Shown one piece after another: positions 41,853 to 50,908 of a stretch of 64,000 nt of DNA. Within the stretch, counting starts at the first letter, position 1, and every line of letters starts with the position of its first letter. A model generated the notes under the pieces. It was not told the DNA's origin and searched no databases. It saw nothing but the letters and a program-made list of their open reading frames with translations. Position numbers and translations under genes: made by a program. This DNA is from Blautia hominis (GTDB lineage: Bacteria; Bacillota; Clostridia; Lachnospirales; Lachnospiraceae), in assembly GCA_002270465.1 (NCBI GenBank), contig NQOF01000005.1:62001-126000 (forward strand), given 5' to 3'.

Positions 41853-43256
41853 TCAGTACACCACTACCGGCACACCTTTTTCTATATTATTATAAATCTT
41901 CTCCGCATTGGCCGGAGGCGTATTCACACAGCCGTGGGAACCGTTGTTGATGTACTCCGAACCTCCGAAGCTTTCCCTCCAGTCTGCATCGTGGATGCCT
42001 GTATTCGCATAGAACGGCATCCAATACTGAACCGGTGAGGAATAATTCTCACCAACCAGTGTGGCATTTCTCTCTTTATACATAATGCCGTAGATTCCCG
42101 TGTGGGTATCCCAACCCTGGTTATGGTTGCCTGTTACAACATCCGTACTCACCAGAAGCTGTCCGTCCTTGTAGAACCACATGTGCTGCGCCTGCAGACT
42201 GATCTCCACATAGGTATTTCCAATATCATTGGTATCCCGCACATAGCCCCTGTAGGTGTACTCAGGCTCCATGGTCTGGGACTGGCCGCTCTTTATGGCC
42301 TCCACCAGCTTTGTGGTAGTGTCATTTCTGGCTATCAGCCATCCGTAATCTCCTCCGCTGACTGTAATTGTCTCTCCATTGGAGGTAACAAACTGGCGGG
42401 GATAACCAAAGGTATCATATTTCTTAGCCATTTCCACCACGTACTCTTTTGCTTTCTCCTCGTCCAGGACCACGTCCCCGTTCTCATCTGTGGTAAGCCA
42501 GTTCTTGATAACATCCTTGTTCACCACTTCCTGCCTGTCCGAAAAGTCAAAGGTGACGGTTACACCCAGAAATACATTGCTCTGGTCACGCTGCTTGATC
42601 AGATCCTCATCCGTGCTGTATACTGCGGGCTTCAGATAACACTCTTCCGCTTCCAGATCCAGCTCCGTTTTTCCCTCATCAATGGCCTTCAGGATCTGTT
42701 CTTTTACCTTGTCCTTATCCAGGGCATTTCCCATAACCTCCGGCACGATCTCGTATCCGGTGTCTGTGTCGCCCAGATAAGCATCCGCAGGCTGTGTTAT
42801 ATTTGCTTCCTGGAACGCATCCAGGGCATCTATAGCAGTATACAGCATGTCTTTGTCATAGTTGGTCGTGGCTGACATATCGTAGTCATTCTGATGCGCA
42901 AATGACAGGAACCAGAGAAACGGATTCTGCTTGTCCTTCAGCTCCTGGATCTTGCCGTCATCCACATACTGCATATTTATCTGTGAAGCCACTATAGATT
43001 CCGTCTTACCGTCCCGCTCCTTCAAATGCAGCGTGTAGGACGCAATCTCATCCACTATGTTGTCTTCCACATCCTCCACGCTCTTGCCGGAGGCATTCAT
43101 TCCGTTGATCTGGGAACCCAGATAGAAATGTTTGGTAAAATATACGACACCGGCTATGTACCCAAGCACCATCAGCGCTATATACCCGATCAAAATACCC
43201 AGTACGATCTTCTTTGCCTTCGTATACTTTCCTGTCTTCCCTTTCTTTTTTTTCAT
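41853..43256 (-). CDS. L,D-transpeptidase (YkuD family)
   Basis: 467-residue membrane-anchored peptidoglycan cross-linker making 3-3 bonds. A basic cytoplasmic start (KKKKGKTGKYTKAKK) and one transmembrane segment (IVLGILIGYIALMVLGYIAG) precede a VanW/PG_binding_4-like region (about 55-330) and the YkuD catalytic domain with NTGIHDADWRESFGG and the active-site motif NGSHGCVNTP, with catalytic Cys near residue 440. The stop is close to the C-terminal GVPVVVY, as in most family members. It stands alone between the GH16 gene and a palindromic repeat. Confidence 0.92.
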   Translation of the reverse strand: MKKKKGKTGKYTKAKKIVLGILIGYIALMVLGYIAGVVYFTKHFYLGSQINGMNASGKSVEDVEDNIVDEIASYTLHLKERDGKTESIVASQINMQYVDDGKIQELKDKQNPFLWFLSFAHQNDYDMSATTNYDKDMLYTAIDALDAFQEANITQPADAYLGDTDTGYEIVPEVMGNALDKDKVKEQILKAIDEGKTELDLEAEECYLKPAVYSTDEDLIKQRDQSNVFLGVTVTFDFSDRQEVVNKDVIKNWLTTDENGDVVLDEEKAKEYVVEMAKKYDTFGYPRQFVTSNGETITVSGGDYGWLIARNDTTTKLVEAIKSGQSQTMEPEYTYRGYVRDTNDIGNTYVEISLQAQHMWFYKDGQLLVSTDVVTGNHNQGWDTHTGIYGIMYKERNATLVGENYSSPVQYWMPFYANTGIHDADWRESFGGSEYINNGSHGCVNTPPANAEKIYNNIEKGVPVVVY

Positions 43257-43290
43257 AACCTCTACCCCTTATGTTATAACTTTGTTTGAC

Positions 43291-43432
43291 CGTAACGATC
43301 CGGTCGTCTGTATCGCTGCGTGTATCCTCCCATTATAGATTGCTTTGCAATGGGGCAAATACCTGCTGCCGCTGCTCTTTTGCACGTTCAGCGCAGTAGG
43401 TGCGCAGACCTGACCGAGCAGTTACACTTATC
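43291..43432. repeat. dispersed palindromic intergenic element, copy 2
   Basis: Shares CATTA-x-x-GAT-x-GCTTTGC-x-ATGGG and CAGCGCAGT..GTGCGCAGACC with the 34.4-kb copy, in the same internal order. Terminal pairing (GTAAC..CGGTC with GACCG..GTTAC) is weaker. It lies just upstream of the transpeptidase gene. Confidence 0.65.
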
Positions 43433-43570
43433 CTTCGTTTTCTATTCTATTTCATTTTGATTGTCGAAGTAAAGTGTTTTATGCAAAATTCATTAAAATA
43501 TCACATTTCTGTAAATTATCCGATAATTATCCGATAATTCCGTAACCAAATAGAAATAAGGTGTTATACA

Positions 43571-43613
43571 ATAAGGCAGACCTTCTGCTTTTCTGCAAAA
43601 GTTCTGCCTTGTT
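43571..43613 (-). terminator. possible terminator after the aminotransferase gene
   Basis: AAGGCAGAC (43571-43579 region) pairs with GTTCTGCCTT (about 43601-43610) around a long loop. It lies downstream of the minus-strand aminotransferase. The T-run is poor, so strength is uncertain. Confidence 0.4.
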
Positions 43614-43669
43614 ATCTCACTTATGTGGTTTCCCGCTGCTATTTGGCAGGTCTGCACCTTTAACGTGCA

Positions 43670-44950
43670 TCACTCTGCCAGAAGCTTATCGATACTAACC
43701 AATTTCACGCTGAGTACAAAAATCTCGGTTGCAAGCTGCAGTTCCTCCGGTGTGGGGAAGCTGGGAGCAATACGGATGTTGCTGTCATGAGGATCAATAC
43801 CATATGGGAAGGTAGCGCCCGCCTCTGTCATCTTCACGCCGGCTTCCGCTGCCTTGGCAACAATATCCTTTGCACAGCCTTCCATGGAGTCAAAGGAAAT
43901 GAAATATCCGCCCTTCGGTGTGGTCCATGTTCCAATCCCTGCTCCGCCGATCTCTTTTTCCAGTGTATTCTCCACTGCCTCAAATTTCGGACGAAGGATC
44001 TCTGCATGTTTTCTCATATGCTCATGCATACCTTCGATATCCTTGAAGAAACGCACATGCCTTAACTGGTTGATCTTGTCATGACCAATGGTCTGGATCG
44101 CCATATGTTTCCTGAAGTCAGCCAGGTTTCTGGGTGAGGACGCAACAGCGGCGATACCGGAACCCGGGAAGCTGACTTTTGAAGTGGAGATGAATTTGTA
44201 AGCCAGATCCGGATTGCCCGCTTTTTCACATTCCTCCAGAATCTCCAGCAGGAAATCCTGTTCCTCATATAAATGATGGATGCAGTATGCATTATCCCAG
44301 AAAATACGGAAATCCTCTGCCGCCGGTTTCAGTCTGGCAAAGCGTTTCACAGTCTCCTCAGAGTAGGTGATGCCCTGTGGGTTGGAGTATTTCGGAACAC
44401 ACCACACGCCCTTGACTGCCGGATCGGAGCTTACCAGCTCTTCTATCATATCCATGTCCGGGCCTGCAGGAGTCATGGGTACAGTGATCATCTCAATACC
44501 AAAGTATTCGGTGATCTTAAAGTGACGGTCATATCCCGGTGACGGGCACAGGAATTTTACTTTATCTAATTTACACCAGGGAGTGCTGCCGCAGACACCA
44601 TGTGTCATGGAACGTGAAACTGTGTCAAACATCACGTTCAGGCTGGAGTTGCCGAAGATCACGATCTGGTCTGCGGAAACCTCGGTCATGGCTCCCAGAA
44701 GTCTTCTTGCTTCAGGAATACCGTCCAGCAGGCCATAGTTACGGCAGTCAATACCTGTTTCACATTTCAGTTTGTCAGTGCTTTTTAACTCTTCCAGCAT
44801 ATCCATTGCCAGCTCAAGCTGCTTCTTGGATGGCTTACCTCTGGACATATCCAGATTCAGTCCCTTTGCTTTTACTTCCTCAAATTGTTTTTCCAAATCG
44901 GCTTTCATAGCCTGCAGCTGCTCTCTGCTCAGTTCTTTGTACGGCGTCAT
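43670..44950 (-). CDS. PLP-dependent aminotransferase (aspartate aminotransferase-like, MocR-type domain)
   Basis: 426 residues from ATG 44950, preceded by AGGAGGAGAGCC; the longer frame starting at 45049 has no site. The N-terminal LSREQLQAMKADLEKQFEEV..LNLDMSRGKPSK is the start of the Aminotran_MocR family, a subgroup of fold-type I aminotransferases including aspartate/alanine-type enzymes. The PLP lysine is in FISTSKVSFPGSG, and other contacts lie in FGNSSLNVMFD, CPSPGYDRHF and WDNAYCIHHL. The substrate is probably an acidic or neutral amino acid. Confidence 0.85.
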   Translation of the reverse strand: MTPYKELSREQLQAMKADLEKQFEEVKAKGLNLDMSRGKPSKKQLELAMDMLEELKSTDKLKCETGIDCRNYGLLDGIPEARRLLGAMTEVSADQIVIFGNSSLNVMFDTVSRSMTHGVCGSTPWCKLDKVKFLCPSPGYDRHFKITEYFGIEMITVPMTPAGPDMDMIEELVSSDPAVKGVWCVPKYSNPQGITYSEETVKRFARLKPAAEDFRIFWDNAYCIHHLYEEQDFLLEILEECEKAGNPDLAYKFISTSKVSFPGSGIAAVASSPRNLADFRKHMAIQTIGHDKINQLRHVRFFKDIEGMHEHMRKHAEILRPKFEAVENTLEKEIGGAGIGTWTTPKGGYFISFDSMEGCAKDIVAKAAEAGVKMTEAGATFPYGIDPHDSNIRIAPSFPTPEELQLATEIFVLSVKLVSIDKLLAE

Positions 44951-45209
44951 GGCTCTCCTCCTGGTGATCTTCATAATTTGTAACTGTTTTATTCCTTCGC
45001 GGGCAACGATTCCGTCGGGCTGCGAAGACTTACTGCCACGGTATAGCATCCCGTGCAGCTTCTTAACAATTATGCTTCGTTATGTGGTATTGTATGATAG
45101 AATATGACTTTATGTCAATACCCTCTTGCATTTTTGGTAATTTTTTCCCCTTTTTACCGGGTTTATAGCTTTTTATATGCAATTTAACAAATGAAATCCT
45201 GCATTTTCT

Positions 45210-47795
45210 TTACTGTTTTTTTCTGTTCCCGCTGATAAGCCTCGGAAGCAGCAGAATCTCATGCATAAGAAGCGGAATTGCGGAAATCCCCAGCAGCCAG
45301 CGCCATTCTCCAAAGGACAGCTGCACCGTCTGAAATGCCCGGACAAAATACGGCACCTCCGTGACCATAACCTGAAGGGCCAGCCCCAGGAAAAACGCCA
45401 GTATCATAAACGGGTTATCCAGATGGTTCATACGGAGTACCGACTTATCCCTGTCCCGCATTCCAATGGCGTGGAAAAGCTGCGACACACCCAGCACGGT
45501 AAAGGCATAGGTCTGGCCTCCTTTGTGAAAGGCATAGAGCGTGATGGCACTGATCAGCATTCCGTAAAATACGGTGAACAGCCACCCTCCGTGGGCGAAC
45601 AGCCCTTCATTGGGATCCCTGGGCTTTTTCCTCATGAGGGATGCCGGGTCATTTTTGTCCACGCCCAGGGCCAGGGCAGGCAGGGAATCTGTGATCAGGT
45701 TTACCCACAGGATATGGCTTGCCTTCAAAGGCGTTTCCAGGGAAAGCAAAACAGCCACGAACATGGTAATGATCTCACCGAAATTGGAGGACAGCAGGAA
45801 CAGGATGGATTTCTTGATGTTCACGTAAATGCCTCTGCCCTCTTCCATGGCCTTCTCAATGGTGGAAAAGTTGTCATCGGTCAGCACCATATCCGCAGCA
45901 TTCTTTGCCACATCCGTTCCGTTTTTTCCCATGGCGATCCCAATGTCGGCGGCCTGCAGGGAGGGTGCGTCGTTGACTCCGTCCCCGGTCATGGCTACAA
46001 TCTGTCCGTTTTTCCGGAAACGGCTGACAATCTTTACTTTATGTGCAGGGGTGACACGGGCGAATACCCGCAGGTCTTTCATCTTCTTTGCAAAACGCTC
46101 CTCGCTCATGTTGTCCAGCTCTGCGCCGGTGACGCACTGGTCCATGGAGTCCGCTATGCCAATCTTTTTTGCAACAGCCAACGCTGTGTCTTTGTAATCC
46201 CCCGTGATCATAGCCACCTGTACCCCTGCCTTTTTCAGGGTGCGGATAGACTGAGTGACTTCTTTTCTGGGCGGGTCCATCATGCCTGCCATTCCTGCAA
46301 ACACCAGATTGCCTGTGAGGGCAGACTCGCTTTTGTCTTTTACGTGTTCCTTAAATGCCAGAGCCAGCACACGAAGTCCGTCCTGGGCCATTGCCTCCAT
46401 TGCCATGCGGATCTTCATGCGCTGCACTTCCGTCATAGGGACCGCATTTCCACGGATTGATACAAAAGCGCAGCGCTCCAGCAGATAATCACAGGCTCCT
46501 TTCACGTAGACGGTTTCGTTGCCGCCGTCCTTGTGTACGGTTGCCATGTATTTCCGTTCGGAATCAAAGGGGATTTCATGGGTACGTGGATATTGTTCCT
46601 TTAATTTCTCCCGGTTATACCCCATTTCCTCTCCCATGTGGAGAAGTGCAAGCTCTGTGGAGTCACCGATCTCCTGTTTTCCCAGCATACTGTTGTTGCA
46701 CAGGAGAAACCCTTCCATCAGACGGGGAAATTCCCTGCGGCGGATTTTTGACAGCGGAAGCTTGCGGTCATCACCGTAAATCTCCACCACCTTCATCTTG
46801 TTTTCCGTCAGGGTGCCTGTTTTGTCGGAGCAGATGATGCCCACAGACCCGAGGGTTTCCACTGCGGGAAGCTTCCTTATAATGGTGTTGACTTTAACCA
46901 TGCGGGCAACACCCAGGGCAAGGACAATGGTCACCACTGCAGGCAGGCCTTCGGGTATGGCCGCTACTGCCAGAGAAATGGCAACCAGAAGCATCTGCAG
47001 AATGTTGCGGTGCTGGACAACACCCAGAAGGAAAAGGGCTGCGCAGAGGACTACAGCTACCACGCTCAATATTTTTCCAAGGTCGCCCAAACGTCTCTGC
47101 AGGGGTGTCAGCTCTGTGGGGGTGTCGTTGATCATTCCGGCTATCTTGCCAAGCTCTGTCTCCATGCCGGTGGCTACCACGATTCCCTCGGCGCTTCCCT
47201 TCATGGCTTCGGTTGACATAAATGCGATGTTTTTCCATTCTGCCATAGGGATCCCCTGGGGCAGCACAGTGTCTGTCTTCCGGACAGGCATGGATTCGCC
47301 GGTGAGGGCGGACTCATTGGTCTGGAAGCCTTGTACTCTTATCAGGCGGATATCTGCCGGTACCTGGTCCCCTGCCTCGATCTTGACCAGGTCTCCGGGA
47401 ACTACGCCGGAGGCGGGGATCTTCTTGTAGATACCGTCACGTTTGACTACTGCGGACGGGGCAGTCATTTTCTTTAAGGCATCCATGGCTTTTTTGGCTC
47501 TGCCCTCCTGGATGACGCCTACGGTGGTGTTCAGGGCTATGACAACAAAAATGATGGCGGTATCGCTGAACTGGCGCAGAAGCATGGAGATTGCCGCGGC
47601 CATGAACAGGATGAAGATCATAGGGTCGTTGAGCTGTTCCATGACCATGTCCAGGATTGTCTGGTCTTTGCCTTTTTTTAGTATGTTTTCTCCGGTTTTA
47701 CGGAGTCTTTCGGCGGCCTCGGCGGAGGGGAGACCGGTGGATTGGCGGGTGTGGAAGGTTTCTTCTAATTGGGGGGTTGTGAATGCTTCGTACAT
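45210..47795 (-). CDS. calcium-type P-type ATPase
   Basis: 861-residue P2-type cation pump. Motifs in order: TGES (about 166) in the actuator domain, [17 protein letters not shown] in M4 (Ca2+ site), [15 protein letters not shown] with the phosphorylated Asp (about 323), KGACDYLLE for nucleotide binding, [16 protein letters not shown], and [20 protein letters not shown]. Six C-terminal membrane helices end in a KK-rich tail. Ca2+ export is the likely role, given PEGLPA and the SERCA/PMCA-like length. Single-gene unit. Its start faces the 48302 gene across a 192-nt hairpin. Confidence 0.92.
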   Translation of the reverse strand: MYEAFTTPQLEETFHTRQSTGLPSAEAAERLRKTGENILKKGKDQTILDMVMEQLNDPMIFILFMAAAISMLLRQFSDTAIIFVVIALNTTVGVIQEGRAKKAMDALKKMTAPSAVVKRDGIYKKIPASGVVPGDLVKIEAGDQVPADIRLIRVQGFQTNESALTGESMPVRKTDTVLPQGIPMAEWKNIAFMSTEAMKGSAEGIVVATGMETELGKIAGMINDTPTELTPLQRRLGDLGKILSVVAVVLCAALFLLGVVQHRNILQMLLVAISLAVAAIPEGLPAVVTIVLALGVARMVKVNTIIRKLPAVETLGSVGIICSDKTGTLTENKMKVVEIYGDDRKLPLSKIRRREFPRLMEGFLLCNNSMLGKQEIGDSTELALLHMGEEMGYNREKLKEQYPRTHEIPFDSERKYMATVHKDGGNETVYVKGACDYLLERCAFVSIRGNAVPMTEVQRMKIRMAMEAMAQDGLRVLALAFKEHVKDKSESALTGNLVFAGMAGMMDPPRKEVTQSIRTLKKAGVQVAMITGDYKDTALAVAKKIGIADSMDQCVTGAELDNMSEERFAKKMKDLRVFARVTPAHKVKIVSRFRKNGQIVAMTGDGVNDAPSLQAADIGIAMGKNGTDVAKNAADMVLTDDNFSTIEKAMEEGRGIYVNIKKSILFLLSSNFGEIITMFVAVLLSLETPLKASHILWVNLITDSLPALALGVDKNDPASLMRKKPRDPNEGLFAHGGWLFTVFYGMLISAITLYAFHKGGQTYAFTVLGVSQLFHAIGMRDRDKSVLRMNHLDNPFMILAFFLGLALQVMVTEVPYFVRAFQTVQLSFGEWRWLLGISAIPLLMHEILLLPRLISGNRKKQ

Positions 47796-47862
47796 GGCTT
47801 CACCTCCTTGGATAATGTATGCTTGACTTTTGGGGGTTAGAATAGGTATAGTTATATGGGAC

Positions 47863-48054
47863 GGGAGCTTGTACGCGGGAGGGGCGGGGATGGTGTTTGC
47901 TCTCGTATGAAGCCGATTTCTACACTTTGCGGAGATTGTGCGCCTGAATCGGACTCAAGAGTCCGCCTCAGGCGCACAATCTCCGCAAAGTGTAGCCTCG
48001 GAATACATACAGCGACACAAACACCATCCCCGCCCCTCCCGCGTACAAACTCCC
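47863..48054. repeat. 192-nt, almost perfect long hairpin
   Basis: Nested arms: 47863-47899 with 48018-48054 (37 bp, about one mismatch), 47920-47947 with 47968-47995 (28 bp, perfect), and CGGACTC/GAGTCCG (47950-47956 with 47959-47965) around an AA loop. Only two internal unpaired patches of about 20 nt interrupt it. It lies between two divergent genes, so it is not a simple terminator. No coding content. Confidence 0.9.
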
Positions 48055-48301
48055 TGGCTACGATAAACTGTAGTGGGTAAAAGATTTTAAAAGCGGATGG
48101 CTGTACTGGATGTGTTTGAAAATTGCTTCGGCAAGCTGTGCGTTACAGTTTATGCTTATTGAACTCTGCTCAATATGATGTGGGAAATTTGACTCCGATG
48201 AGAGAGGCGCAGCGGGCTGTGTTGCCGGACACTGGGAACAAAAAACTTATAGGATTAAGTGTGATTGAATAAGAAATTAAGGATTGAGAGGAATTAAATG
48301 T

Positions 48302-49168
48302 ATGTGGATTGCTGATGGGTGGAAGGATTATGAGATTATTGATACCTCTGACGGGGAGAAATTGGAGCGGTGGGGGGATTATTTGTTGGTTCGGCCGGAT
48401 CCGCAGGTGATTTGGGATACGCCCAGGAAAAATGCCGGGTGGAGGAAGATGAACGGGCATTATCACAGGAGTACGAAGGGGGGAGGGGAATGGGAGTTTT
48501 TTGATCTGCCCAAGCAGTGGTGTATCCGGTATGGGAAGCTTACGTTTAACCTGAAACCTTTTAGTTTTAAGCATACCGGGCTTTTTCCGGAGCAGGCGGT
48601 GAACTGGGATTGGTTTTCGGATAAGATCAAAGGGGCCGGAAGGCCGGTTAAGGTTCTGAATCTGTTTGCTTATACGGGCGGGGCTACTTTGGCAGCTGCG
48701 GCTGCGGGAGCGGCGGTCACGCATGTGGATGCTTCTAAGGGGATGGTTTCCTGGGCTAAGGAGAATGCTGTGTCCTCAGGACTGGGGGAGGCACCAATCC
48801 GGTGGCTGGTGGATGACTGTGTGAAGTTTGTGGAACGGGAGATCCGCAGGGGGAATCATTATGATGCCATTATTATGGACCCGCCTTCTTATGGCAGGGG
48901 GCCTAAAGGTGAGATCTGGAAGATTGAAGAAGCGATCCATCCGCTGATCAAACTGTGTGCAAAGCTTCTCAGTGATAAACCGCTTTTCTTTCTGGTGAAT
49001 TCTTATACCACCGGGCTTGCGCCGGCCGTGCTGACTTATATGCTGGCTACAGAGCTGAAGGACCTTCATGGAAAGGTGGATTCCCAGGAAATCGGGCTGC
49101 CCGTAAGGGAAAGCGGACTTGTGCTGCCCTGTGGTGCTTCCGGCCGCTGGGAATGTGATGATAAGTAA
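48302..49168 (+). CDS. class I SAM-dependent methyltransferase (RlmI/RlmK-like)
   Basis: 288 residues from ATG 48302 with GAGAGGA upstream; a TTG at 48284 is less likely. An N-terminal module (IADGWKDYEIIDTSDGEKLE) precedes a Rossmann methyltransferase: VLNLFAYTGGATLAAAAAGA (motif I), VTHVDASKGMVSWAKENA, and the catalytic-type IIMDPPSYGRGP (DPP-Y). This is the pattern of rRNA cytosine/guanine methyltransferases of the RlmI/RlmK family but without the usual N-terminal PUA domain. The target is probably rRNA. Its stop is 4 bp from the convergent XRE gene. Confidence 0.83.
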   Translation: MWIADGWKDYEIIDTSDGEKLERWGDYLLVRPDPQVIWDTPRKNAGWRKMNGHYHRSTKGGGEWEFFDLPKQWCIRYGKLTFNLKPFSFKHTGLFPEQAVNWDWFSDKIKGAGRPVKVLNLFAYTGGATLAAAAAGAAVTHVDASKGMVSWAKENAVSSGLGEAPIRWLVDDCVKFVEREIRRGNHYDAIIMDPPSYGRGPKGEIWKIEEAIHPLIKLCAKLLSDKPLFFLVNSYTTGLAPAVLTYMLATELKDLHGKVDSQEIGLPVRESGLVLPCGASGRWECDDK

Positions 49169-49172
49169 AGGG

Positions 49173-50600
49173 CTATGAAATGAATTTTAGGCCCTGGGCA
49201 AGGAAGTCTGTGACTTTATGGCCCCGCAGAAGATATTCATCACCCGCATTTTCTATGTGCCCGTAAAATTCGTTAAACTGGTCTATGAGTTTTTTTGAGA
49301 AAAAACGGTAGTAGCTGGATGTTCCTTTCTGAACAGACATGGCAAATACGGTATCACGGCAGAAGTAAATGGTGCTCTGCAGGTCGTGGTATCCTATGTA
49401 TGGGTTGTTGTTTTCCAGAAGGAGTATACGGATACTGCTGTTTTTTTCTAATTCTTCTATGAGATGGCTGATGTGGCGCATCCTCCAAGCTCTGTCCACC
49501 TCCACTTCTTTTCCGAATATATTGATCTTCCCATCAAAGATGTAATCCATAAGTGTGGATTTGTATATGACCGCTGTAACCGGAGCCTGGAAGGAGTTCC
49601 GGTTCATATTGTACTGCAAAATGGCGCTTTCCCGGTCCGGTGTGTATCTCTGACACAGGTCCCAGAGCATGTCATCCGGCAGATGGATGATGTGCATGGA
49701 CCTCAGAAGGTAACGGTACTCGTTCTGCATCATATAGTCAAAGATATATTTTTCCCTGTACATTTTGCTCACGGAGTATTCTTCCACCAGCGCTTTCTGA
49801 ACAAGAAGGCAGGCGGAGGCTGCGTCATAGTAGGCGTTGACAAGAGGACGGTTTTTTATGACTGTAGTGTATCTCTCTCTGGTAAAAGGCTCCTGGATCT
49901 CTGTGACTAAAAGACCGTCCTTTAATACCAGAACAGGAATGTCTGCAGCTGCGCCGGGCAGTTCATAAAAACAATATCTCACGGAAAAGATGGGAGTCAG
50001 ATACATGGCTATGCAGCGGCAGTAGGCATCTGTCTGATCCCTGAATTTTTCCATGTCTATAAACTGATGGATTCTGACAGTGACTCCCTTTTGCTCCAGA
50101 TCCTCCATTTTCTTGAAAAAATCATTGTCTTTTGTCACGTATTCCTGGAAGGGACAGGTGACAATAATGTCCACATCCTTTTCGGCCTGGGCACAGATTT
50201 CATAGATCATACTGCCCACAGCACCGGCTGCCACCTCTTTGTCCTGCCAAAGGGAATCGTAGGAGATTTTTTCCCGTACTTTCCTGATCTCTTCTTTTTG
50301 CTGTTTCTGCATGAGCAGTGACTGGAGAAAACATTTTTTCAGTGCCTTTTCTAAGTCATCCTCCATATTTTCCGGACCGACAGCCTCCTGTATGGCTTTT
50401 TTCCTGCCCTCGTCAGCACCGGACACAAAGAAATGAGCCATTTTTTCAGACAGCTCCTCTGCATTCCTGGAAGAAGGCAGCTTGGCGCCGCTTTGCCATT
50501 TGCTGATATATGATACATCATATCCCAGTCTGTCTGCCAGCACCTGTGGTTTCACACCGGTAATATGAATTAATCTCTGTAATAAAACGCTGAAATTCAT
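49173..50600 (-). CDS. large XRE-family regulator with unknown C-terminal domain
   Basis: 475 residues from ATG 50600 (GGGGTGAGAGC upstream); an in-frame ATG 21 bp upstream is less supported. Residues about 1-60 are a Cro/C1 helix-turn-helix (ITGVKPQVLADRLGYDVSYI..WQSGAKLPSSRNAEEL). A basic helical linker (QKQQKEEIRKVREKISYD) and about 350 residues of unrecognised alpha/beta sequence follow. The long C-terminal part may sense a ligand or act as an enzyme-like domain. It is divergent from the oxidoreductase at 50909, suggesting control of it; this is inference. Confidence 0.75.
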   Translation of the reverse strand: MNFSVLLQRLIHITGVKPQVLADRLGYDVSYISKWQSGAKLPSSRNAEELSEKMAHFFVSGADEGRKKAIQEAVGPENMEDDLEKALKKCFLQSLLMQKQQKEEIRKVREKISYDSLWQDKEVAAGAVGSMIYEICAQAEKDVDIIVTCPFQEYVTKDNDFFKKMEDLEQKGVTVRIHQFIDMEKFRDQTDAYCRCIAMYLTPIFSVRYCFYELPGAAADIPVLVLKDGLLVTEIQEPFTRERYTTVIKNRPLVNAYYDAASACLLVQKALVEEYSVSKMYREKYIFDYMMQNEYRYLLRSMHIIHLPDDMLWDLCQRYTPDRESAILQYNMNRNSFQAPVTAVIYKSTLMDYIFDGKINIFGKEVEVDRAWRMRHISHLIEELEKNSSIRILLLENNNPYIGYHDLQSTIYFCRDTVFAMSVQKGTSSYYRFFSKKLIDQFNEFYGHIENAGDEYLLRGHKVTDFLAQGLKFIS

Positions 50601-50908
50601 GCTCTCACCCCGCTCTCGCACATAACGGTTCCTATAAATGAAAGTATAGCAAACATATCGGCTAAAAGCAATTTTACATGTGAATTTATTGACAATACTT
50701 GACTTATTTGAATTTTATCAAATTCAATCCTTTCATATTTCCTTCATTCACTGTCCTTTGCTTTCCCGGCCTGTCTGGGCTATGCTGGATTTACAGATAA
50801 ATAGTAACGGTCCGGCAGCCTCACGGTTACAGGCAGACCCCCTTGCAGGCCTGCCTTTGGCGATGGGATCCTGGACGCACTGCGAACTCAAGGACTGGAG
50901 GAATTATA
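50601..50908. other. divergent intergenic region with palindrome and repeat fragment
   Basis: 308 bp between the XRE gene and the oxidoreductase gene. TTGACA at 50689-50694 and the perfect palindrome GAATTTTATCAAATTC at 50710-50725 suggest a promoter/operator, but no good -10 was fixed. AGTAACGGTCCGG..CTCACGGTTACAGG at 50803-50834 matches a word at 61876-61905 and resembles the ends of the dispersed palindromic elements. Confidence 0.4.

Noticed and set aside
45261-46460. 399-residue plus-strand frame
   Set aside because: Antisense shadow of the P-type ATPase, no recognisable domain.
47863-48054. Long hairpin as a terminator
   Set aside because: It lies between divergent genes' 5' ends and has no T-run, so no transcript is expected to end there.
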